Assembly: GCF_900111835.1 (NCBI RefSeq)
Contig: NZ_FOJP01000010.1
Coordinates: 1 to 64,000 of the forward strand
Direction of reading: 5' to 3'
Source: Metapseudomonas otitidis
Lineage (GTDB): Bacteria > Pseudomonadota > Gammaproteobacteria > Pseudomonadales > Pseudomonadaceae
Length of the DNA stretch: 64,000 bases
Both the position numbers and the translations under genes were made by a program. Positions 27,304 to 35,592 of this stretch are shown in pieces (positions within the stretch are counted from its first letter, which is position 1; each line of letters starts with the position of its first letter). Below the pieces are notes generated by a model. That model saw only the letters and a list, made by a program, of their open reading frames with translations. It was not told the origin of the DNA and did no database searches.

Positions 27304-28236
27304 ATGACCGATAACGCAGCCATCGCCATGCAGCAGGAAGAACTCTTCCCGATCCGCGAAGTCTCCCGCCTCACCGGCGTCAACCCGGTCACCCTGCGCG
27401 CCTGGGAGCGCCGCTACGGGCTGATCCAGCCGACCCGTACCGACAGCGGCCACCGCCTCTATTCCTATGCCGACGTCGAGGCCGTGCGCAGCATCCTGGC
27501 CTGGATCGACCGTGGCGTACCGGTCAGCAAGGTTGGACAGATCCTCGCCCGCAGCGCCTCCACCCGGGCACCCGCCCCGGTGCAGCCGGCCGCCTCCATG
27601 GCGGAGTGGGGCGAGTGGCAGACGCAGTTGCGCCGGGCGCTGTCGGCCTTCGACGGCCCGGCCCTGGAGCGGCTCTATGGCCAGGTGTTCTCCACCTACC
27701 CGCTCACCGTGGTGTTCCAGGACGTGCTGATGCCGCTCTGGCGCGACCTGCTGCTGCGCCAGGACGAATACGGCGTGGCCAGCGAATGGGCCTTCTTCGA
27801 CGCCTTCCTGCGTGGGCGCGTGCTGCAGCGCCTGCAGCTGTCACCGGGGGATGGGGAAGATTGCGTGGTGGTCGCCCCGCTGCAGGGCGAGTGCCGCGAA
27901 CTGGAGCTGCTGGTGGCTGCCTTGCTGCTCAGCCATGGCGACTGCGCGATCCGCGTGCTGGGACTGGACCAGCCGTTCCAGGAGCTGCCGCTGGTGTGCG
28001 AGAAGATCGCGCCCCAGGCGCTGGTGGTGTTCTCCAACCACCCGCCGGCGGACGACCTGGCCGCGCGGCTCGGGCGCCTGGCGCTCTCGGTGGAGTGCCC
28101 GCTGGCCCTGGCCGGTGAAGCCGCCGACCTGATCGGCAGCGCCCTGGAGCGCAGCCCAGTGGCCACCCTGGGCAGCGAGGGGCGCACCATGCAACTGCGC
28201 TTGCGCCGCCTGCTCGACGGTCACCTGGACACCTGA
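27304..28236 (+). CDS. MerR family regulator, LitR class with degenerate B12-binding domain
   Basis: The 310-residue protein has an N-terminal MerR helix-turn-helix (FPIREVSRLTGVNPVTLRAWERRYGLIQPTR) and a long C-terminal region resembling the helical and Rossmann parts of the CarH/LitR cobalamin-binding module. The cobalamin-ligating His expected in the GExHxxG motif is replaced: the sequence reads GECRELE with Arg198. The upstream WxxxEH-type motif reads SEWAFFDAF. It should therefore not bind adenosylcobalamin and looks like a class II LitR (PplR-like), which in P. putida works with a LOV photoreceptor. A LOV gene lies immediately downstream, convergent. Confidence 0.85.
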   Translation: MTDNAAIAMQQEELFPIREVSRLTGVNPVTLRAWERRYGLIQPTRTDSGHRLYSYADVEAVRSILAWIDRGVPVSKVGQILARSASTRAPAPVQPAASMAEWGEWQTQLRRALSAFDGPALERLYGQVFSTYPLTVVFQDVLMPLWRDLLLRQDEYGVASEWAFFDAFLRGRVLQRLQLSPGDGEDCVVVAPLQGECRELELLVAALLLSHGDCAIRVLGLDQPFQELPLVCEKIAPQALVVFSNHPPADDLAARLGRLALSVECPLALAGEAADLIGSALERSPVATLGSEGRTMQLRLRRLLDGHLDT

Positions 28237-28252
28237 CAGAACCTGGAAGAAC

Positions 28253-28272
28253 CCGCTGCGCCGCCGCAGCGG
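28253..28272. terminator. Hairpin between convergent merR-like and LOV genes
   Basis: CCGCTGCG (28253-28260) pairs with CGCAGCGG (28265-28272) over a four-base loop. It can terminate both convergent genes. Confidence 0.6.
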
Positions 28273-28291
28273 CCTTGCCTGCCTTGACGCC

Positions 28292-28738
28292 TCAGCCCTC
28301 CAGTTCCGCGATGCGGGCCTTCAGGGCCGCCACCTCCGCCTCCAGTTCGCGCACGCGCTGGCGTGCCTCGACCTCGGGGCTCACGTCCTTCTGGATGCCG
28401 ATGTAGTACGTCAGCTGGTCCGCCTCGTTGTGCACCGGGGTGATGGACAGCTCGTTCCAGAACACGCTGCCGTCCTTGCGGTAGTTGCGCAGGATCTGCC
28501 GGCTCGGCTCGCCCTTCTTGATCGCCTGGCGGATCGCCGCGAGGCCGAGCTGGTCACGGTCGCCTGCCTGCAGGAAGCGGCAATCGCGGTAGAGGATGTC
28601 GTCCTGGCTGTAGCCGGTCAGCCGTTCGAACGCCGGGTTCGCATAGATGAGGATGTTGTCGTCGCCTTCCTGTTCGGCGACGACGATGCCGTCGTTGGAG
28701 GCTTCGACCACCAGCTGGAGCAGTTTGGCGTTGATCAT
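28292..28738 (-). CDS. Short LOV blue-light photoreceptor (PpSB1-LOV-like)
   Basis: The 148-residue protein is a single LOV/PAS domain with a C-terminal helix and no output domain. It starts VVEASNDGIVVAEQEG and shows the flavin-adduct motif YRDCRFLQ with photoactive Cys53, followed by NYRKDGSVFWNELSITPV and YYIGIQKDVS. A heptad-like helix (about 122-147, RVRELEAEVAALKARIAELEG) probably dimerises it. This is very close in layout to PpSB1-LOV of P. putida. It should bind FMN and sense blue light, signalling by protein contact, most plausibly to the adjacent MerR/LitR regulator. Confidence 0.92.
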   Translation of the reverse strand: MINAKLLQLVVEASNDGIVVAEQEGDDNILIYANPAFERLTGYSQDDILYRDCRFLQAGDRDQLGLAAIRQAIKKGEPSRQILRNYRKDGSVFWNELSITPVHNEADQLTYYIGIQKDVSPEVEARQRVRELEAEVAALKARIAELEG

Positions 28739-28836
28739 GACGAGTTCCTGGTTCGAGGTGCAGGGATTCTAAAACATCGGGGGCGGACTGCCAGTTGCGG
28801 CATAATGCGATTCATTTCGCGCTAACAGGAGAAGTC

Positions 28837-29286
28837 ATGAAAGTCGCCATCCTATCCGGCTCGGTCTATGGCACCGCCGAAGAAGTCGCCCGCCACGCCG
28901 AGCGGCTGCTCAAGGCCGCCGGCCACGAGGCCTGGCACAAGGCCGGGATGACCCTCGACGAACTCAAGGCCTTCGGCCCCGAAGCGTTCCTCAGTGTGAC
29001 CTCCACCACCGGCATGGGCGAGCTGCCCGACAACCTGCTGCCCCTCTACCACGCCCTGCGCGACCAGCTGCCCGACTGGCGCGGCCGTCCCGCCGCCGTG
29101 CTGGCCCTCGGCGACTCCAGCTACGACCAGTTCTGCGGTGGCGGCGAGATGATGCGTGAGCTGCACGCCGAGCTGGGCCTGCGCGAGGTGCAGGAGATGC
29201 TGCGCCTGGACGCCAGCGAAACCGTCACCCCGGAAGTGGACGCCGAGCCCTGGATCGCCCGCTTCGCCGCTGCGCTCAGCGCCTGA
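28837..29286 (+). CDS. Flavodoxin (MioC-like)
   Basis: The 149-residue FMN protein begins VAILSGSVYGTAEEVARHAERLL, the flavodoxin phosphate-binding loop. STTGMGELPDNLLPLY and LALGDSSYDQFCGGG follow, the flavin-stacking loops. It carries electrons in the cytoplasm and is similar to MioC. AACAGGAGAAGTC precedes ATG 28837. Its stop overlaps the start of the cupin gene (TGATG), so the two are coupled. Confidence 0.9.
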   Translation: MKVAILSGSVYGTAEEVARHAERLLKAAGHEAWHKAGMTLDELKAFGPEAFLSVTSTTGMGELPDNLLPLYHALRDQLPDWRGRPAAVLALGDSSYDQFCGGGEMMRELHAELGLREVQEMLRLDASETVTPEVDAEPWIARFAAALSA

Positions 29287-29744
29287 TGCACCCGCGCGCG
29301 GCGTACCTCATCGAAGCCCTGCAACTGGCCCCGCACCCCGAGGGCGGTTTCTACCGCCGGGTGTTCGAGGCCCAGGGCAGCCTGGCGGATGGCCGCTCGA
29401 TGTCCTCGTCGATCTTCTTCCTCCTGCCCGCCGGCGGCATCAGTCGCTGGCACCGGGTGGACGCCGACGAGACCTGGCACTTCTACGAAGGCGACCCGCT
29501 GGAGCTGCTGATCGCCGACGACCCCCAGGCCCTGCGCCGCGAGCGCCTCGGGCCGGTGGGCGAGGGCAGCCTGCCGCAGCGCACCGTGCGTGCCCATGCC
29601 TGGCAGGCGGCGCGGGCCCTCGGGGCCTACACCCTGGTGGGCTGCAACGTCGCCCCGGCCTTCGAGTTCGACGGTTTCCGCTTGCTGGCCGACGACCTCG
29701 ACGCTCAGCGCCGGTGGCCGCTGCTGGACCGGCAATTCCTCTAG
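29286..29744 (+). CDS. Cupin domain protein (DUF985/Cupin_5)
   Basis: The 152-residue product matches the Cupin_5 family: LIEALQLAPHPEGGFYRRVF, SSSIFFLLPAGGISRWHRVDADETWHFYEGDPLELL with metal-binding histidines, and a C-terminal VGCNVAPAFEFDGFRL. It is cytoplasmic and its function is unknown. It is translationally coupled to the flavodoxin gene and convergent with the LysR gene, whose stop codon overlaps its own. Confidence 0.88.
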   Translation: MHPRAAYLIEALQLAPHPEGGFYRRVFEAQGSLADGRSMSSSIFFLLPAGGISRWHRVDADETWHFYEGDPLELLIADDPQALRRERLGPVGEGSLPQRTVRAHAWQAARALGAYTLVGCNVAPAFEFDGFRLLADDLDAQRRWPLLDRQFL

Positions 29745-30646
29745 CCCGCTGCGTCACCTGGCGCCGTCAGCGGCGAATATTCCTTCAACAGATCCAGCCA
29801 GGCCTGCGCCGCCCGTGACAGGTAGGCGCCCTGGCGCCAGACGAAGGCGATGTCCCAGCGCAGGTCCGGCTCCACCAGCGGCACCCGGCGCAGGCCCGGT
29901 CGTTCCAGCGTGCGGGCGACGATGCGCGGCAGCAGCACCACGCCCTGGCCGGCGGCCACCAGCGCCGCGAGGAAGTCCGCCTGGCCGCTGCGTCCCACCT
30001 CCCGTGGGGTGAAGCCGGCCTGGCGACACGCCAGCAGCAGGCGGTCGTTGAGGGTGAAGCTCTGCTGGTAGAGCAGGAAGGGCGCGTCCTTCAGCTGGGC
30101 CAGGGCGATGCCGTCACACCCCGCCAGTTCATGGGCCTCGGGCAGCAGCACGTCCAGCGGCTCGTTGCAGAACGGCTGGAAGGCCAGCGCCGGATCGTTG
30201 GGTGTGAGGCTGCCGCCGATGTCCAGCTCACCGCGCAGCAGCGCCTCCTCCATCAGCTTGCTGCCGCCCTCGAACAGCCGCACCACGATGTTCGGGTAGC
30301 GCTGACGGTACGCGGCGAACAGCTCGGCGAACATCACCTCGCCCCCCAGCAGCGGCAGGCCCAGGCGCAGCTCGCCCCGGGCCAGCTGGCTGAGGTCGTC
30401 CAGCTCGCTGTAGAGGTCCTGGCGCAGGCGCAGCAGCTCGTCCGCACGGCGCAGCACCAGGGTGCCGGCATCGGTCAGGCGCAGATTCGGGCCGTTGCGC
30501 TCCAGCAACAGCACCCCCAGGCGCTGCTCCAACTGGGCCACCTGCTTGCTGATGGTGGACTGGGTGGCGTGCAGGGTCTTGGCCGCCTGGGTGAAGCCGC
30601 CCTGGCGCACCACTTCGACAAAACTGCGCAGCTGGTGAAATTCCAT
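29741..30646 (-). CDS. LysR family transcriptional regulator (CidR-like position)
   Basis: The 301-residue protein has the LysR N-terminal winged helix (MEFHQLRSFVEVVRQGGFTQAAKTLHATQSTISKQVAQLE) and a periplasmic-binding-like effector domain. The ATG at 30646 matches the conserved LysR start; an upstream extension to 30682 is unlikely. It is divergent from the cidA/cidB pair and is the likely activator of it, by analogy with CidR. The 95-base gap contains CGAACAATTCG and other dyads that could be its site. Confidence 0.9.
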   Translation of the reverse strand: MEFHQLRSFVEVVRQGGFTQAAKTLHATQSTISKQVAQLEQRLGVLLLERNGPNLRLTDAGTLVLRRADELLRLRQDLYSELDDLSQLARGELRLGLPLLGGEVMFAELFAAYRQRYPNIVVRLFEGGSKLMEEALLRGELDIGGSLTPNDPALAFQPFCNEPLDVLLPEAHELAGCDGIALAQLKDAPFLLYQQSFTLNDRLLLACRQAGFTPREVGRSGQADFLAALVAAGQGVVLLPRIVARTLERPGLRRVPLVEPDLRWDIAFVWRQGAYLSRAAQAWLDLLKEYSPLTAPGDAAG

Positions 30647-30741
30647 CGCTATTCCAATCTCGAATGGGAGTAAGTCGAACAATTCGCTTTTGGGATGATA
30701 GGCCCGGCCCTAAGCTGCACGCCATCACTGGAGTGCATCCC

Positions 30742-31128
30742 ATGTCCCGCGCCCGTCTCAGCCACCTGTCCCGCCTCGTCCTGCAGCTCGTCGTGCTCAT
30801 CGCCCTCTACCTGCTGGGTGGCCAGATCGCCGCCTGGCTGGCCTGGCCGATTCCCGGCGGGGTGATCGGCCTCGGCCTGCTGCTGGCCGCCTTCGCCAGC
30901 GGTCGCGTGCAGCCCACAGCGCTGCAGCTGGGCGCCGGGCTGCTGATGGCGGAGATGCTGCTGTTCTTCATCCCGGCGCTGATGAGCCTGCTGGACTACG
31001 GCGCGCTGCTGCGCAGCGAGGGCTGGCGCATCCTGCTGGTGATCGGCGTCAGCACGCTGCTGGTGATGCTCGCCACCGCCCTGACCGTGGAGCTGGTTTG
31101 CCGCTGGAGTGAACGCCATGAGCACTGA
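30742..31128 (+). CDS. CidA/LrgA family holin-like protein
   Basis: The 128-residue inner-membrane protein has four hydrophobic helices (about 8-26, 30-48, 58-80 and 90-112) and the family sequence LYLLGGQIAAWLAWPIPGGVIGLGLLL. CidA/LrgA proteins act with a CidB/LrgB partner in cell lysis control or, as later shown in some bacteria, pyruvate transport. ATG 30742 is preceded by GGAGTGCATCCC. It overlaps the next gene. Confidence 0.9.
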   Translation: MSRARLSHLSRLVLQLVVLIALYLLGGQIAAWLAWPIPGGVIGLGLLLAAFASGRVQPTALQLGAGLLMAEMLLFFIPALMSLLDYGALLRSEGWRILLVIGVSTLLVMLATALTVELVCRWSERHEH

Positions 31129-31804
31129 TCCGATGGCCTGGTTCTGGCTCGCCCTGACCCTCGGCGGCTACCTGCTCAGCCGCTGGCTGTACCGGCGCAG
31201 CGGGCGCTACCTGCTATCGCCGCTGATCCTGGTGCCGGCGCTGCTGCTGGCGGTGGCCGTGCCGCTGCACACTGCGTATGCCGAGTACGCCGGCCTTACC
31301 CACTGGCTGATGCTGCTGCTCGGCCCGGCCACGGTGGCCTTCGCCGTGCCCATCTGGCAGCAACGCGCCCTGCTGGCCCGGCATTGGCCGGCGCTCTCGC
31401 TGGGCATGCTGATGGGCAGCAGCGTGGCCATCGCCAGCTCCTGGTGGCTGGCCCAGGCCCTGGCCCTGGAGGCGCCGGTGAGCCGCTCACTGGTGCCGCG
31501 TTCGATCACCACCCCCTTCGCCATGCCCCTGGCCCAGGGCCTGGGCGGCGTACCGGAGCTGACGGCGGTGTTCGTGATGATCACCGGCGTCTTCGGCGCC
31601 CTCACCGGCAGCCTGCTGATCCGCTTCCTGCCGCTGCGCAGCAGCCTCGCCCGGGGCGCCCTGTTCGGCGTCGGCGCCCACGGCGCCGGGGTCAGCCGGG
31701 CCCAGGAGGTGGGGCGCGAAGAGGGCACCGTCGCGGGCCTGGTGATGGTCCTGATGGGGCTGCTCAACCTGTTCGCCGCGCCCCTGCTGACCCACCTGCT
31801 GTGA
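31118..31804 (+). CDS. CidB/LrgB family membrane protein
   Basis: The 228-residue protein has about seven hydrophobic helices and the LrgB signature SRSLVPRSITTPFAMPLAQGLGGVPELTAVFVMITGVFGA. It is the membrane partner of the preceding CidA-like protein. ATG 31118 lies eight bases after GGAG and overlaps the cidA stop; a GTG at 31109 is an in-frame alternative. The pair is probably controlled by the divergent LysR gene. Confidence 0.9.
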   Translation: MSTDPMAWFWLALTLGGYLLSRWLYRRSGRYLLSPLILVPALLLAVAVPLHTAYAEYAGLTHWLMLLLGPATVAFAVPIWQQRALLARHWPALSLGMLMGSSVAIASSWWLAQALALEAPVSRSLVPRSITTPFAMPLAQGLGGVPELTAVFVMITGVFGALTGSLLIRFLPLRSSLARGALFGVGAHGAGVSRAQEVGREEGTVAGLVMVLMGLLNLFAAPLLTHLL

Positions 31805-31899
31805 CTCCCTCGGTCATCAGGATGGCTGCCAAGGCGACTCGCGGGGTGCCACGGCCTCGCTAGACTCCGGTCACCCACAACAACAACGAGGTGATCGCC

Positions 31900-32682
31900 G
31901 TGACCGCTGCCCAGACTCCGCCCAGCTCCTCCATCAAGGACCAGGTCTCCGCCGCCGAGTGGCAGACCCGCGTCGACCTGGCCGCCTGCTACCGCCTGAT
32001 CGCCCTGTACGGCTGGGACGACCTGATCTTCACCCACATCTCCGCCAAGGTGCCCGGCACCGAGGACTTCCTCATCAACCCCTACGGGATGATGTTCCAC
32101 GAGATCACCGCCTCCAGCCTGGTGAAGGTCGACCTGGCCGGCAACAAGCTGATGGACAGCCCCTACGACATCAACCCCGCCGGCTACACCATCCACAGCG
32201 CCATCCACGAAGTGCGCCAGGACGTCGGCTGCGTGCTGCACATCCACACCCCCGCCGGCATCGCCGTCTCGGCGCAGAAGCAGGGCCTGCTACCGCTCTC
32301 CCAGCAATCCCTGTTCGTGCTCGCCAGCCTGGCCTACCACGGCTACGAAGGCGTGGCCCTGCACCACGAGGAGAAGGCCCGCCTGCAGGCCGACCTCGGC
32401 AGCGCCAACTTCATGATCCTGCCCAACCACGGGCTGCTCACCGCCTTCGGCAGCATCGCCGACGCCTTCCTCGGCATGTTCACGATGCAGCGCGCCTGCG
32501 AAGTGCAGGTGATGGCCCAGAGCGGCGGCGCCGAGCTGATCCACATCCCGCAGCAGATCCTCGACGGCGCCCGGCAAATGATCGCCGGCGTGATGAAGAG
32601 CCCCACCGGCATGGGCGGCGCGCTGCCGTGGCCGGCGCTGCTGCGCAAGCTCGACCAGCAGAACCCCGGGTACCGCGACTGA
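31900..32682 (+). CDS. Class II aldolase/adducin family protein
   Basis: The 260-residue product belongs to the class II aldolase/adducin fold: YRLIALYGWDDLIFTHISAKVPG, FLINPYGMMFHEITASSLVKVD, VLHIHTPAGIAVSAQ with zinc-ligand histidines, and MILPNHGLLTAFGSIADAF. The GTG at 31900 is preceded by AGGTGAT, an excellent ribosome-binding site; a GTG nine bases upstream is within that site. It is followed by an alpha/beta hydrolase with a one-base overlap. The substrate is unknown. Confidence 0.88.
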   Translation: MTAAQTPPSSSIKDQVSAAEWQTRVDLAACYRLIALYGWDDLIFTHISAKVPGTEDFLINPYGMMFHEITASSLVKVDLAGNKLMDSPYDINPAGYTIHSAIHEVRQDVGCVLHIHTPAGIAVSAQKQGLLPLSQQSLFVLASLAYHGYEGVALHHEEKARLQADLGSANFMILPNHGLLTAFGSIADAFLGMFTMQRACEVQVMAQSGGAELIHIPQQILDGARQMIAGVMKSPTGMGGALPWPALLRKLDQQNPGYRD

Positions 32683-33566
32683 TGGCCCTGCCGGGCATCC
32701 CCCTGGGCGACTGGCGCGCCCAGGGCCGCGACCTGCTGTTCCATCGCCACCGCATCCGCTACTGGGAGGCCGGGCAGGGCGAGCCGCTGCTGCTGATCCA
32801 CGGCTTCCCCACCGCCGCCTGGGACTGGCACTACCTGTGGCAGCCCCTGGCCGAGCGCTACCGGGTGATCGCCTGCGACATGCTCGGCTTCGGCGACTCC
32901 GACAAGCCGCGCGGCCACGACTACCGCCTGCTGGAACAGGCCGACCTGCAGCAGGCTCTGGTGCGCCACCTGGGCATCGACGGCCCGCTGCACCTGCTGG
33001 CCCACGACTACGGCGACAGCGTCGCCCAGGAGCTGCTGGCGCGGCACCACGAAGGCCGCGCCCGGATCGCCAGTTGCGTGTTCCTCAACGGCGGGCTGTT
33101 CCCCGAGACCCACCGTCCGGTGCTGGTGCAGAAGCTGCTGCTCAGCCCCCTGGGGCCCCTGATCGGCCGGGGCTTTTCCCGCGCCAAGCTGGGGGCGAAC
33201 TTCGGCAAGGTCTTCGGCCCGGCGACCCAGCCTTCGGCAGCGGAGCTGGATGACTTCTGGAGCCTGGTGGCCGCCCACGATGGCCCGGCGGTGATGCACC
33301 GGCTGATCCGCTACATCCCCGAGCGTCGCGAGCAGCGCGACCGCTGGGTGGCCGCCATGCAGAAAGGCGGCGTGCCGCTGCGGGTGATCGACGGTGCCGT
33401 CGACCCCATTTCCGGCGATCACATGGTGGCGCGCTACCGCGAACTGATCCCCGAGCCCGACACCGTGCTCCTCGAACACATCGGCCATTACCCGCAGACC
33501 GAGGCACCGAGCCAGGTCCTGCAGCATTACCTGGCGTTCCGCCAGGCCCTGGAGAACCCTGCATGA
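32682..33566 (+). CDS. Alpha/beta hydrolase (epoxide hydrolase/dehalogenase-like, Asp nucleophile)
   Basis: The 294-residue hydrolase has the oxyanion HGFPTAAWDWHYL motif (about 46-58) and a nucleophile elbow LLAHDYGDSVAQEL in which Asp takes the usual Ser place, as in epoxide hydrolases and haloalkane dehalogenases. An acid residue probably lies in the VDPIS region and the catalytic His is in HIGHYPQTEAP. The substrate is not evident. It overlaps the aldolase gene by one base and the next gene by four, so it is inside a tight three-gene operon. Confidence 0.87.
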   Translation: MALPGIPLGDWRAQGRDLLFHRHRIRYWEAGQGEPLLLIHGFPTAAWDWHYLWQPLAERYRVIACDMLGFGDSDKPRGHDYRLLEQADLQQALVRHLGIDGPLHLLAHDYGDSVAQELLARHHEGRARIASCVFLNGGLFPETHRPVLVQKLLLSPLGPLIGRGFSRAKLGANFGKVFGPATQPSAAELDDFWSLVAAHDGPAVMHRLIRYIPERREQRDRWVAAMQKGGVPLRVIDGAVDPISGDHMVARYRELIPEPDTVLLEHIGHYPQTEAPSQVLQHYLAFRQALENPA

Positions 33567-34093
33567 AACGACGTCGACTCCTGCAACTGACCGCCCTCGG
33601 GAGCGTGGCCGCTGCAGGCGCCGGTTACTGGGCGCTGCCCCGCGCGGTGGCGCCGGCGCCCGTCAGCCTGGAGGCGGCCCAGCGCCTGCTGGCCGGTTGG
33701 GAAGGGCGCACCCTGGTCAGCCTCGCCGGCTGGAGCCCGGCCGAAGTGTTCAACCACTGCGCCCAGAGCATCGAGTTCTCCCTCACGGGTTATCCACAGC
33801 TCAAGCCGGCCTGGTTCCGCCACAGCGTCGGCCCGCTGGCCTTCGACCTCTTCGCCGCCCGGGGCGCCATGCGCCACCCGCTGGACGAGGCCATCCCCGG
33901 TGCCCCGGCACTGGATGCCCCGCTCGCCCAGGCCGAGGCCCTGGCCCGCCTGCAACGCGCCTTCGCCGACTTCGCCGCGCACACCGGCGAACTGGCCCCG
34001 CACTTCGCCTACGGCGCCCTCGACCATGCCGAGTACGCCCAGGCCCACGTCATGCACCTGTACGACCACCTCAGCCGCCTGCGCCTCGCCTAG
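33563..34093 (+). CDS. DUF1569 domain protein with a Tat-like signal
   Basis: The 176-residue product starts MKRRRLLQLTALGSVAAAGAG, a twin-arginine-style export signal. A DUF1569 (DinB-like helical bundle) domain follows: GWSPAEVFNHCAQSIEFSLTGYP, and a final HFAYGALDHAEYAQAHVMHLYDHL with a His pair. It is probably periplasmic. The start overlaps the hydrolase stop (ATGA). Function is unknown. Confidence 0.82.
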   Translation: MKRRRLLQLTALGSVAAAGAGYWALPRAVAPAPVSLEAAQRLLAGWEGRTLVSLAGWSPAEVFNHCAQSIEFSLTGYPQLKPAWFRHSVGPLAFDLFAARGAMRHPLDEAIPGAPALDAPLAQAEALARLQRAFADFAAHTGELAPHFAYGALDHAEYAQAHVMHLYDHLSRLRLA

Positions 34094-34222
34094 GGGCGTT
34101 TCCCGGAGCCGTCCGGTAGTGCATTCGGAATTGTCCGGCAGCCTGCCAGCGGCTCCGCGGCCTAGCATCGCGGCCTCCTTTCCAAGATGCGCCCGGGCCC
34201 TGTGCCCGGGCTCGGAGGTCAC

Positions 34223-34474
34223 ATGCTGTACAAGCTGCTGGTGCTGCTGCACCCCTTCTTCCGCATCGCCGGGCGTGGCCTGGCCGTGCTCCTGCTGCTG
34301 GCCAGCTTCGGCCTGGTGGCCTACGCCGCCTACTACGAGAACGCCCCCTGGGTCTGGTTCAGCTGCGTCGGCTGCTTCGTCGCCTGCCTGTTGGTGACCC
34401 TGCTCTGCACCTTCTACAACTGGTGGCTGTTCAAGCTGCGCCCGCGTGGCGCGCTGTTCATGCCCTTCGACTGA
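34223..34474 (+). CDS. Small membrane protein, function unknown
   Basis: This 83-residue protein has two hydrophobic helices (about 13-36 and 42-62; RGLAVLLLLASFGLVAYAAYY and VWFSCVGCFVACLLVTLLC) and ends LRPRGALFMPFD. GGAGGTCAC precedes ATG 34223. I do not recognise the family. It is transcribed in the same direction as its neighbours but is separated from the DUF1569 gene by 129 bases. Confidence 0.65.
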   Translation: MLYKLLVLLHPFFRIAGRGLAVLLLLASFGLVAYAAYYENAPWVWFSCVGCFVACLLVTLLCTFYNWWLFKLRPRGALFMPFD

Positions 34475-34615
34475 GCCGCCGCCGGGCGCTCTGCGACGCG
34501 CCCGGCCATCCCCCGCCGTTATCGCCCACCATTCATGCCCGTCCACCTTTCTTGTCGGCCGGGCGGCACTGCAGGACACTCGGCCGATACCCGAAACTGC
34601 CCTGGAGTCCATTGC

Positions 34616-35527
34616 ATGAGCGAATCGATCCGTTTCGAAGACAAAGTGGTCATAGTCACCGGCGCCGGTGGCGGTCTTGGCCGCGCCCATGCCCTGCTGT
34701 TCGCCAAGCACGGCGCCAAGGTGGTGGTGAACGACCTGGGCGGCAGCACCCATGGCGAGGGCGCCAACGCCTCCGCCGCCGACCGTGTGGTGGCCGAGAT
34801 CCGCGAAGCGGGCGGCACCGCCGTGGCCAACCATGACTCCGTCACCGACGGCGACAAGATCGTGCAGACCGCGCTGGACCACTTCGGCCGCATCGACGTG
34901 GTGGTCAACAACGCCGGCATCCTGCGCGACAAGACCTTCCACAAGATGGAAGACGCCGACTGGGAGCTGGTCTACAAGGTCCACGTCGAAGGCGCCTACA
35001 AGGTCACCCGCGCCGCCTGGCCGCACCTGCGCGAGCAGGGCTATGGCCGGGTGATCTTCACCTCGTCCACCTCCGGCATCTACGGCAACTTCGGCCAGTC
35101 CAACTACGGCATGGCCAAGCTCGGCCTCTACGGGCTGACCCGCACCCTGGCCATCGAAGGCCGCAAGAACAACATCCTGGTCAACGCCATCGCCCCCACC
35201 GGCGGCACCCGCATGACCGAAGGCCTGATCCCGCCCCAGGTGTTCGAGCAGCTCAAGCCCGAGCTGGTCAGCCCCCTGGTGGTCTACCTCGGCAGCGAGC
35301 AGTGCCAGGAAACCTCCGGCCTGTTCGAAGTGGGCGGCGGCTGGATCGGCAAGGTGCGCTGGGAGCGCAGCCTGGGCGCCGGCTTCGACCCGCGCCAAGG
35401 CTTCAGCGTCGAAGACGTGGCCGCCAGCTGGCAGCAGATCTGCGACTTCGAAGGCGCTGCCCACCCGGCGGACAACGTCGAAGCCCTGAAGGAAATGATG
35501 GCCAACCTGCAGAAATACACGGGTTGA
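34616..35527 (+). CDS. SDR family oxidoreductase (multifunctional enzyme type 2-like)
   Basis: The 303-residue protein has the NAD-binding TGAGGGLGRAHALLF motif, NDLGGSTHGEG, VVNNAGILRD, and the active-site SSTSGIYGNFGQSNYGMAKLG with Tyr-x3-Lys. The sequence resembles the (3R)-hydroxyacyl-CoA dehydrogenase domain of peroxisomal multifunctional enzyme type 2, so a hydroxyacyl-CoA substrate is likely. ATG 34616 follows TGGAGTCCATTGC. A terminator follows, then a crotonase-family gene. Confidence 0.9.
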   Translation: MSESIRFEDKVVIVTGAGGGLGRAHALLFAKHGAKVVVNDLGGSTHGEGANASAADRVVAEIREAGGTAVANHDSVTDGDKIVQTALDHFGRIDVVVNNAGILRDKTFHKMEDADWELVYKVHVEGAYKVTRAAWPHLREQGYGRVIFTSSTSGIYGNFGQSNYGMAKLGLYGLTRTLAIEGRKNNILVNAIAPTGGTRMTEGLIPPQVFEQLKPELVSPLVVYLGSEQCQETSGLFEVGGGWIGKVRWERSLGAGFDPRQGFSVEDVAASWQQICDFEGAAHPADNVEALKEMMANLQKYTG

Positions 35528-35592
35528 TCCCGCCAGACTCCTAGGGGATTCCGCCAGCAGGCTGAACACCTCCCCGGGAACGCACTAGGGTG

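Noticed and set aside
30647-30741. LysR operator between the LysR and cidA genes
   Set aside because: Several dyads (for example CGAACAATTCG) are possible, but none stands out enough as a T-N11-A site to report as a feature.
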